Below are positions 1-5,005 of a DNA stretch of 5,005 nt, piece by piece. Source of the DNA: an uncultured Anaerolineae bacterium (GTDB lineage: Bacteria; Chloroflexota; Anaerolineae; Anaerolineales; UBA11858). The stretch is from assembly GCA_937893815.1 (NCBI GenBank), contig CALCSH010000253.1:1-5005 (forward strand), read 5' to 3'. The first letter of the stretch is position 1, and the number at the start of each line of letters is the position of its first letter. The notes beneath the pieces were generated by a model, which did no database searches, had not been told where the DNA came from, and saw only the letters and a list, made by a program, of their open reading frames with translations. The translations under genes were made by a program, and so were the position numbers.

Positions 1-34
1 CCACCCCCATATATTCCGGCGGGAACACCTGCAT
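1..34 (-). CDS. Possible 5' end of an unrecognised gene, cut by window edge
   Basis: A minus-strand reading frame with an ATG at 34-32 runs off the left edge after 11 full codons (MQVFPPEYMGV). The residues read like the start of an ordinary protein, and the frame stays open upstream of the ATG for 12 codons, back to a TGA at about 70-68. I see no good Shine-Dalgarno sequence before the ATG (upstream is CTGAAAAAACTACC). It lies about 90 bp beyond the surE stop on the same strand, so it could be a downstream operon member or a separately promoted gene; the repeat at 75-100 would sit in its upstream region. A competing minus frame starting at 57 gives a less protein-like, Cys/Arg-rich peptide. 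The product cannot be assigned from 11 residues. Confidence 0.3.
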   Translation of the reverse strand, partial: MQVFPPEYMGV

Positions 35-74
35 GGTAGTTTTTTCAGTGGAGTCATCAATGCCAATTCACACT

Positions 75-100
75 TAATCACAGTGATTACCCAATCACTG
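75..100. repeat. Compact inverted/direct repeat, operator-like, downstream of surE
   Basis: The hexamer AATCAC or its complement GTGATT occurs three times in 23 bp (76-81, 83-88 and 93-98). Two overlapping palindromes result. One is a 15-bp odd palindrome TAATCACAGTGATTA (75-89). The other is a perfect 8-bp stem CAGTGATT/AATCACTG (81-88 with 93-100) around a 4-nt ACCC loop. As RNA from the surE side it is a short hairpin, but no U-tract follows, so it is not a canonical intrinsic terminator. The tripled half-site fits a protein-binding operator for the possible gene starting at 34. Which regulator might bind is unknown. Confidence 0.45.
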
Positions 101-126
101 CCCGAATAGAACGCGGATGGCGTGGG

Positions 127-906
127 TCAGGCAGATTTTATCAGATCTATTTTTTCAAGTGCTTTCATCGCAGAATAATTTGTCATATCGAGTTGTAAAG
201 GCGTGACCGATACATATCCCGCTTTCAACGCGCCATAATCCGTACCCTCATCCGGAATCCCCGTGGGGGCGTCGCCACCCATCCAGTAATAAGGTCTGCC
301 ACGCGGATCTTCACGGCGCAGTAAGACATCGTTATACACGCGCACCCCATACCGAGTAATCTGCACCCCTTTGATGGCTTCCTCCGACAGATAGGGCACA
401 TTGATATTGATCACGGTTCTTTCAGGAATCCCCCTTTTGAGCAAAGCAGTGATAATCCGACGGGCATAGCGGGCCGCAGGACCAAAATCTAGTGGGCCAT
501 TGTGATTCTCGGGCGAATCCAGTGAAACCGCCACCCCTACCCCACCCTGAATAACCGCCTCCATCGCCGCGGTCACCGTTCCCGAATAGGTGATATCCGT
601 GCCAAAATTTGCATTGGGGTTGATGCCGGACACGACCAGATCAATTTTCCGCTCCACCACGCCCATCATTGCCAGCGCCACACAATCCGAAGGCGCGCCA
701 TCACTACTCATCGCCAGGATGCCATCGGCAAACTGAATTTCTTTCACCCGCATCGGGCGGTGCATGGTCTTAACATGCCCCGATGCCGACCAATTGCGAT
801 CCGGGGCCAGTACAGTCACATCCCCAAGTATTTGCATTTCGCGCGCCAAGGCCAGCAAGCCGGGAGCGGTTACGCCATCATCGTTGGTAACTAAAATATG
901 GGTCAT
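127..906 (-). CDS. surE: SurE, 5'/3'-nucleotidase
   Basis: This is a complete 259-residue SurE-family metal-dependent cytoplasmic phosphatase. In this family the enzyme removes phosphate from nucleoside 5'- and 3'-monophosphates, and some members also act on short polyphosphate. The N-terminus shows the hallmark ILVTNDDGVTAPG, with the metal-binding Asp pair at D9/D10. It is followed by APDRNWSASG, where S40 is the expected metal-ligand Ser, and by SGINPNANFG, where N96 is the expected metal-ligand Asn. Next come TDITYSGTVTAAMEA and the C-terminal GYVSVTPLQLDMT block. Length is typical of the family. I chose the ATG at 906-904 because the family begins within a few residues of ILVTNDDG. An in-frame ATG at 990 would add 28 unrelated residues and would fall inside the predicted -10 box. 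A purine-rich AAAAAGAGAA lies about 6 nt before the ATG. No pcm or other classical E. coli-type neighbour is visible; the MFS gene is divergent. Function is secure at family level, the preferred substrate is not. Confidence 0.95.
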   Translation of the reverse strand: MTHILVTNDDGVTAPGLLALAREMQILGDVTVLAPDRNWSASGHVKTMHRPMRVKEIQFADGILAMSSDGAPSDCVALAMMGVVERKIDLVVSGINPNANFGTDITYSGTVTAAMEAVIQGGVGVAVSLDSPENHNGPLDFGPAARYARRIITALLKRGIPERTVININVPYLSEEAIKGVQITRYGVRVYNDVLLRREDPRGRPYYWMGGDAPTGIPDEGTDYGALKAGYVSVTPLQLDMTNYSAMKALEKIDLIKSA

Positions 907-943
907 AATGGGTTCTCTTTTTCGGCTAAATTCATAAGCGACA

Positions 944-981
944 GGGTCTTTAGGAACTGCCGTGAGAATTCCCAGAAACCC
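944..981 (-). promoter_or_regulatory. Predicted hairpin in the surE 5' leader
   Basis: On the minus strand, GGGUUUCUGGGAA (981-969) can pair with UUCCUAAAGACCC (956-944) across a 12-nt loop. Twelve of 13 positions pair, two of them as G-U wobbles, with one C-A mismatch (975/950). The two wobbles become A-C mismatches in a plus-strand RNA, so the fold favours the surE-direction transcript. If the TATAAT at 995-990 is used, transcription would start near 983-982 and this stem would sit almost exactly at the 5' end of the mRNA. That suggests 5'-end protection or leader control rather than termination, since no U-tract follows. No known riboswitch class is recognised. Confidence 0.4.
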
Positions 982-997
982 AAGCGACAATTATACC
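969..997 (+). promoter_or_regulatory. Weak candidate promoter of the MFS gene
   Basis: TTCCCA (969-974) and TATACC (992-997) are separated by 17 bp, and each matches the sigma-70-type consensus at 4 of 6 positions. The -10-like hexamer overlaps the TATAAT of the opposite strand (990-995). Transcription would begin near 1004, leaving a leader of about 47 nt to the preferred MFS start at 1051 or about 17 nt to the alternative at 1021. The match is marginal; other -10-like reads (AATTAT at 989-994) lack a matching -35. Confidence 0.22.
990..995 (-). promoter_or_regulatory. Candidate -10 box of the surE promoter
   Basis: Read on the minus strand the sequence is a perfect TATAAT, placed about 84 nt before the surE start codon. 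The -35 region is poor: the best options near 1013-1020 (such as GTACCA or TGTACC) match TTGACA at only 3 of 6 positions with 18-19 bp spacing, and there is no TG extension. The call rests mainly on the perfect hexamer and its position in the divergent intergenic region. Confidence 0.45.
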
Positions 998-1050
998 TGA
1001 GTGTTCCTGGCGGTGGTACAATGCGCAAGTTTTTGAGCATCGAGCCGACA

Positions 1051-2262
1051 ATGAAGACAAACTACCTGCAATCCATCCACGCTTATCCACGCCAGTTTTG
1101 GTTGTTATTTTGGGGTGTGCTCATCAGCACCGCTGGGGTCAGCATGATCTGGCCCTTCCTGATGATCTATGTCAGTGAGCGACTATCCCTACCGATGACG
1201 ACCGTCGCGGTACTGCTCAGCGTCAACGCGGCGACCAGCCTGATCGCGTCCTTCATTGCCGGGCCAATCAGCGATCGCATCGGGCGCAAGAGGATCATGG
1301 TGTTGGGTCTGGCCGCGCTGGGCATCACCTACCTGGCAATGATCCCCGCAAAAACCTATCTGGCATTCTTCATCCTGATGGCGCTGCGCGGGCTGGTCAA
1401 CCCGCTCTTTCGCATCGGCACCGACGCGGTTGTGGCCGACATCATCCCAAACGAGCAACGCGCCGATGCCTATGCCCTCACCCGCTTGAGCAAAAATGTT
1501 GGTATTGCGATTGGCCCGGCGCTGGGTGGTTTTGTGGCGTCCAACTCCTATCAGGTTGCCTTCATCGGCGCAGCCGTCGGTCTGATGGCTTTCGCCCTGC
1601 TGACATTTTTCTTTCTCCAAGAAACCTTGCCTACTGAGATTCGCGGGACGGCTTCGAAATCAGCGAATGGCGGCTTTCAGTATATTGCCAAAGATCACGC
1701 CTTTCTCAACTTCGTCGGCGCATTCACGCTCACTCAAATTAGTTCATCGATGATCTGGGTACTGCTGGGCGTATACACCAAAGATAACTTCCAGGTTTTG
1801 GAAAAGCAGTTTGGCTTCATTCCGATGACCAATGCCCTAATGGTGGTAGTTTTGCAGGTATTCATCACCCGCGCCACCAAACGCCAATCCCCGCTGCAAA
1901 TGATGGCCCTGGGGGCCTTCATCTATGGCCTGGGCGTTAGCAGCGTTGCTTTTGGGAATCAGTTTCTGGATTTTTGGGGCAGTATGGTGTTATTGACGCT
2001 AGGTGAACTAGTATTGGTGCCAACAGCAACCACCTTTACAGCGGATTTGGCTCCGGTCGATATGCGTGGGCGCTATATGAGCGTCTTCGCGCTTACCTGG
2101 GGGGTGGCATCCGGAATTGGCCCGGTGGTGGGTGGCGTTCTGAATGATTGGATCAGCCCCCAGGCCATCTGGCTCGGCGGCGGTCTTTTTGGATTATCCG
2201 GCGCTCTATGGTTCTTGGTTCAATTCCGGAACCGTAATTTCATAGCATCAGTCAGCGGATAG
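1051..2262 (+). CDS. MFS transporter, DHA1-type exporter family
   Basis: This is a 403-residue integral membrane protein of the major facilitator superfamily, with about 12 hydrophobic segments. The first lies at about residues 16-41 and the last at about 372-392. A hydrophilic central loop (about 190-218) joins the two six-helix halves. Motif A, GPISDRIGRKR, sits at 71-81 between helices 2 and 3. A motif-B-like Arg is at R113 in helix 4. Motif C, GIAIGPALGG, lies at about 151-160 in helix 5, with a repeat of the same glycine pattern (GVASGIGPVVGG) at about 351-362 in the second half. Motif C is typical of drug/proton antiporters, so proton-coupled efflux is the likely role; the substrate cannot be deduced. 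I chose ATG 1051 because it gives a short cytoplasmic N-terminus (MKTNYLQSIHAYPRQFW) of the usual kind. ATG 1021, which adds 10 residues and has a GGTGG 4 nt upstream, is possible. The longest frame, from 898, would overlap the surE start and cross the predicted promoter, so it is unlikely. The gene diverges from surE and overlaps the sensor gene tail-to-tail by 15 bp. Confidence 0.9.
   Translation: MKTNYLQSIHAYPRQFWLLFWGVLISTAGVSMIWPFLMIYVSERLSLPMTTVAVLLSVNAATSLIASFIAGPISDRIGRKRIMVLGLAALGITYLAMIPAKTYLAFFILMALRGLVNPLFRIGTDAVVADIIPNEQRADAYALTRLSKNVGIAIGPALGGFVASNSYQVAFIGAAVGLMAFALLTFFFLQETLPTEIRGTASKSANGGFQYIAKDHAFLNFVGAFTLTQISSSMIWVLLGVYTKDNFQVLEKQFGFIPMTNALMVVVLQVFITRATKRQSPLQMMALGAFIYGLGVSSVAFGNQFLDFWGSMVLLTLGELVLVPTATTFTADLAPVDMRGRYMSVFALTWGVASGIGPVVGGVLNDWISPQAIWLGGGLFGLSGALWFLVQFRNRNFIASVSG
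2248..2262. other. Tail-to-tail overlap of the MFS and sensor genes
   Basis: The plus-strand MFS gene stops at TAG 2260-2262 and the minus-strand sensor gene stops at TGA 2250-2248, so the last 15 bp are coding on both strands. I see no hairpin followed by a T-tract on either strand around the junction. Each transcript must therefore end inside the opposing gene, or end by a factor-dependent route. Confidence 0.9.
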
Positions 2263-5005
2263 GCCCCGATCCATCATCATAAGAAACTGCTCAACGATAG
2301 CCGGATCGAAATGCGTGCCAGATTGTGTGTGAATATACTCCATGACTCTGTTTTTCTCCCAGGCCTTGCGATACGGCCGGTCAGATGTGAGCGCATCCCA
2401 AACATCGATGATCGAAAATATGCGTGCTGAAAGCGGGATATTATTTCCCTTCAAGCCGCGCGGGTAGCCTGAACCATCCCATTTCTCATGGTGACAGTAC
2501 GGAATATCCAATGCTGTGCGCAGGTAATCAATCTGCGAAAGGAAGTTGTACGCATATATTGGATGTTGGCGCATGATCGTCCATTCTTCTTCCGTCAGTT
2601 TGCCCGGTTTAAGCAATATGCCATCGGGGATGCCCATTTTTCCAATATCATGCAACAACGAACCGCGGTGAATGTGCTCCAGATCAACACCAGAAATGCC
2701 CATTGCTTGAGCAAGCTCTACAGTTAGCTCAGTCACCCGGCGAGTGTGGCCTTCAGTTTCTTCATCACGCAATTCGAGCGCTTTTGCCCAACCTTCCAGT
2801 GTAGAATCATACGCCAGTACAAGTTCAATATTCGAACGTTGTAAAGCATTGAATAGATTGGCGTTTTCAATCGCAATCGCGGCTTGAGTGGACATCGCTT
2901 CCAACAACTCCATCCATTCTGTATTCTGCTCTAATGGAGAACGGTGGAAGATTTCTAGTACGCCCTGCACCCGATCTTTGGCAATTAACGGCACGCCATA
3001 ATAAGCAATAAACTTCTCATCCCTCATCAGAGGAGAGCGCAAGAATTTTGTCGACTTTTGTTGAAGATTAGGGATATAAACAATTTCCCTTGACAAGGCT
3101 GCTTGACCGGCGTGACCCCTCCCAAGACGTAATTGCGTGTATTGCAGGGCGCGCGTATAAAAGCCCTTTTGCATACTGAATTCCAGCATTTGAGTGTTTG
3201 CATCATAAAGTAATATATTTCCCGCGTCCACACCTAATTGCCTGATGACCTGATCAAGCAAGACGCTTAGGGTAACTTTCAAATCAACACTGCCCGAAAT
3301 GGCAATATCGATCGTGTGCAACGCTTGCAGGTAGGCTACCCTGCGGCGGATCTCTTCCTCGGCGCGCACCCTTTCGGTGATATCCTTCCAAGTCGAAACG
3401 AAATGGGATGTCTCGCCCTGGGAATCGAGCAGCGGAGTAATCGTTTGGTCAACATGGAAGAGTTTGCCGCTCTTCTTGCGGTTGATCAGTGTATTTCGAA
3501 ACGTTTTACCAGCCAAAATGGTATCCCACATTTTTTTAAAAAATTCCTGATCGTGCGCATCCGAGCGCACCACCCGCGGGGTTTTCCCCAATATCTCATC
3601 GGGAGTAAATTCGGTGATCTGTTCAAATGCCGGGTTGACATATTGTACGATACCCTCTTTATTGGTAATGATCACCGCATCGGCGGTTTGTTCAACAACA
3701 CTGGAGAGCTTCTGACGCTCTGCAGCGGTTTTGCTGCGCTCGATCATCCCGGCGAGGATACTGACAACCGTATTTAGAAATTCCGATTCGCGTTCATCTT
3801 GAGCACGTCCTGCTTGAATATAAAGCATCAAGACACCCATTATATTCTCCCCTGAACTGATGGGGAGAATATAATGGCCATGATCGTCCATGCCTTCATA
3901 GCGCGTATCGTGAAATTCCTCCACATGCCCGCAATAATATGGCTGGCCGCTGGCAGCAACCCGCCCACACAAGCAATGGCCAAAAGGAATCTGCCTACAC
4001 GGAACTTGCAGTTCGTCGGGAAGGTTGTGTTGTATCACCAGATTCAGGTGCTGGCCCTCCGCCAAAAATATTCCCCCTGCAGATTCAAAGGACAACCAGG
4101 GAATTTGGAGAAGCTCACCCAACGCAAGGTTCAACTGCACACTAAGCGGCACATCTTCCAAAGAAGCATGTAATAGCGCGTTGACAACCTGCTGCTGTTG
4201 ATAATTCTGATGAATCTCATCTCCGATCAGCTTACGCTGTAACGCAGTGCCCAACTGGGTTGCCACCAATGAAATCATCTCAATCAGCCGCTCATCCTTG
4301 GCATGGGAGGCATCCATAAAGAACAAGACAACTGCCAAGACTTGATCCCCTTCGATGATGGGCATTCCAAAAACGGCTTGCAGTCCTGTTTCAATTGCAA
4401 TCTGAGCGCGCAGATAAGTGTCTGTAGATACCAGGGCAATATCTTGGATCCACTCGGGGTGTCGCGAAAGCCAAATTCGGCCGGGCAACCCAATACCCGG
4501 TTGAAATGTAATTTCTGCGCTGCTAATGCGGAAATTTTCGTACGCCTGGGCGCGATCAAACCAAACCGGGTAACTTTCCAGGCATTTTCCATTAAAACTA
4601 GGAATCCACACTTCAGCAAAACTCATGCCGGTATTTTCGCAAATCGTTGCCAGGGTAACCTCCAGAGCAGCGTGAAAATCAACGGCTTCGCTGATTGCCA
4701 GCGTAACGGTGTTTAATAGTTCAAGCTCTTGACGGGCGCGTTTTTGCTCGCTGATATCGCGCACAATGGCCGTCACCAGCATACCCTGCTCGGTTTTCAC
4801 GGGCGCCAGGCTGACTTCGACCGGGATCTGTCTGCCATCTTTATGCAATGCGGTCAGATCTTCTGCAATTCCCATAGGGCGGGTTTGCGGATCGGCATGG
4901 TAGTTGGCGCGGTGGCGTTGGTGTTGATCCCGGAAAGAATGCGGCAGTAAAATCTCAATCGGCTGACCGATCAATTCCTCGGGCTCGTACCCAAAATTTG
5001 TTTTC
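2248..5005 (-). CDS. PAS/GAF-regulated HD-GYP cyclic-di-GMP phosphodiesterase, 5'-truncated
   Basis: This is the C-terminal 918 residues of a large soluble signalling protein. The frame is still open at the right edge, so the true start lies outside; the TTG at 4974-4972 is an internal Leu of a PAS domain, not a start. Numbering from the first full codon (5004), the order is: PAS 1 (start missing, to about 93; ELIGQPIEILLP, HKDGRQIPVEVSLAP, VRDISEQK); GAF 1 (about 100-258); GAF 2 (about 275-425, Cys/His-rich); PAS 2 with PAC (about 432-550; NPAFEQITEF, WKDITER); GAF 3 (about 558-720); HD-GYP (about 726-915). PAS and GAF modules bind small ligands or cofactors and pass the signal through helical linkers (about 86-100, 543-562). 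The HD-GYP output hydrolyses cyclic-di-GMP in the cytoplasm. Its expected catalytic residues are present: E749 and H753 (ETEGHTRRV), H785-D786 with K789 (HDIGK), H814, H838/H839, the GYP triplet at 846-848, and D867 in DVWDALTSDRPYR. There is no histidine kinase, receiver or GGDEF domain and no membrane segment in the visible part. The sensed ligand is unknown. Confidence 0.93.
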   Translation of the reverse strand, partial: KTNFGYEPEELIGQPIEILLPHSFRDQHQRHRANYHADPQTRPMGIAEDLTALHKDGRQIPVEVSLAPVKTEQGMLVTAIVRDISEQKRARQELELLNTVTLAISEAVDFHAALEVTLATICENTGMSFAEVWIPSFNGKCLESYPVWFDRAQAYENFRISSAEITFQPGIGLPGRIWLSRHPEWIQDIALVSTDTYLRAQIAIETGLQAVFGMPIIEGDQVLAVVLFFMDASHAKDERLIEMISLVATQLGTALQRKLIGDEIHQNYQQQQVVNALLHASLEDVPLSVQLNLALGELLQIPWLSFESAGGIFLAEGQHLNLVIQHNLPDELQVPCRQIPFGHCLCGRVAASGQPYYCGHVEEFHDTRYEGMDDHGHYILPISSGENIMGVLMLYIQAGRAQDERESEFLNTVVSILAGMIERSKTAAERQKLSSVVEQTADAVIITNKEGIVQYVNPAFEQITEFTPDEILGKTPRVVRSDAHDQEFFKKMWDTILAGKTFRNTLINRKKSGKLFHVDQTITPLLDSQGETSHFVSTWKDITERVRAEEEIRRRVAYLQALHTIDIAISGSVDLKVTLSVLLDQVIRQLGVDAGNILLYDANTQMLEFSMQKGFYTRALQYTQLRLGRGHAGQAALSREIVYIPNLQQKSTKFLRSPLMRDEKFIAYYGVPLIAKDRVQGVLEIFHRSPLEQNTEWMELLEAMSTQAAIAIENANLFNALQRSNIELVLAYDSTLEGWAKALELRDEETEGHTRRVTELTVELAQAMGISGVDLEHIHRGSLLHDIGKMGIPDGILLKPGKLTEEEWTIMRQHPIYAYNFLSQIDYLRTALDIPYCHHEKWDGSGYPRGLKGNNIPLSARIFSIIDVWDALTSDRPYRKAWEKNRVMEYIHTQSGTHFDPAIVEQFLMMMDRGLSAD
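3837..3877. repeat. Perfect 16-bp inverted repeat inside the sensor's GAF 2 coding sequence
   Basis: CCATTATATTCTCCCC (3837-3852) is followed by a 9-nt spacer (TGAACTGAT) and its exact reverse complement (3862-3877). Both arms are coding on the minus strand: they specify residues H377 to M389 plus the flanking Gly codons (HYILPISSGENIMG), which fit the expected GAF sequence, so the frame is not disturbed. As mRNA it would form a strong hairpin with the GC-rich end next to the loop. Each arm carries an outward-reading TATAAT (3870-3875 plus, 3844-3839 minus) and a GGGGAG six nt before an ATG. No T-tract follows on either strand, so it is not an intrinsic terminator. What it does, if anything, is unknown. 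Confidence 0.9.
3874..3978 (-). other. Cys/His-rich GAF signature (CLCG...HGHY) in GAF 2
   Basis: Within the second GAF domain, residues 343-377 (numbered from codon 5004) carry H343, C344 and C346 in GHCLCGRVA, C358 and H360 in YYCGH, H365 in EFHDTRY, and H375/H377 in HGHY. From memory, a CLCG...HGHY..P pattern recurs in GAF domains of sensors from several environmental bacteria, which marks a GAF subfamily rather than random composition. The clustering of Cys and His suggests a metal, heme or redox-responsive site. That is inference; I know of no established ligand. Confidence 0.6.

Noticed and set aside
81..100. Intrinsic terminator for surE
   Set aside because: The 8-bp stem is only moderately GC-rich and is followed on the minus strand by TGATTAAGTG, not a U-tract.
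907..990. N-terminal 28-residue extension of SurE from an ATG at 990
   Set aside because: SurE proteins begin next to the ILVTNDDG motif, and this ATG would lie inside the predicted -10 box.
898..1050. Longer MFS start at 898
   Set aside because: It would overlap the surE start codon and add 51 residues without membrane-protein character before the normal N-terminus; a plausible promoter region lies within it.
1189..1620. Minus-strand 143-codon open frame inside the MFS gene
   Set aside because: It is low-complexity, charged antisense translation of membrane-protein codons; the plus-strand frame carries clear MFS motifs.
3531..3543. T7A6 run in the sensor gene as a programmed frameshift site
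   Set aside because: On the minus strand it encodes EFFKKMW, an ordinary PAS sequence. The zero frame does not form a canonical slippery heptamer and the downstream frame continues intact.
3874..4173. Plus-strand open frame of 99 codons with GGGGAG and TATAAT just upstream, antisense to GAF 2
   Set aside because: The upstream signals come from the palindrome arm, and the frame lies wholly opposite well-conserved GAF coding sequence. The peptide has no recognisable family character; I treat it as a shadow of the sensor gene.
4972..4974. TTG as the start codon of the sensor gene
   Set aside because: The frame remains open upstream and the upstream residues (KTNFGYEPEE) complete a PAS motif, so this is an internal Leu codon.

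Overview
The window (5,005 bp, moderate GC) looks like a piece of chromosome from a free-living environmental bacterium. An Anaerolineae-like Chloroflexota is my best guess, from the style of the SurE and MFS proteins and the large soluble PAS/GAF/HD-GYP sensor. That guess rests on recollection of protein style, not on a search. I see no mobile element, tRNA, rRNA or CRISPR array.

Layout. Positions 1-126 hold a short intergenic segment with a dense inverted/direct repeat (75-100) and possibly the first 11 codons of a minus-strand gene leaving the left edge. A complete minus-strand surE (5'/3'-nucleotidase) occupies 127-906. An intergenic region of about 144 bp (907-1050) separates surE from a divergent MFS exporter-type gene (1051-2262, plus strand). 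It carries a perfect TATAAT facing surE, a weaker -10-like element facing the MFS gene that overlaps it, and a strand-biased hairpin in the predicted surE leader. From 2248 to the right edge runs one very large minus-strand gene for a multi-domain signalling protein, PAS-GAF-GAF-PAS-GAF-HD-GYP, whose N-terminus lies outside the window. The MFS and sensor genes converge and overlap by 15 bp at their stop codons.

How the genes relate. Nothing ties the three genes into one pathway. surE is nucleotide housekeeping, the MFS protein is a proton-coupled exporter of unknown substrate, and the sensor is a predicted cyclic-di-GMP phosphodiesterase controlled by several small-molecule or redox sensing domains. 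The surE/MFS pair may share a divergent promoter region.

Most unusual signals: (1) a perfect 16-bp inverted repeat with a 9-nt loop inside the coding sequence of the sensor's second GAF domain (3837-3877), far longer than expected by chance; (2) a Cys/His-rich GAF signature (CLCG ... HGHY) in that same domain; (3) overlapping -10 elements and a G-U-paired leader hairpin between surE and the MFS gene. I found no convincing complete novel system such as a defence island or biosynthetic cluster.
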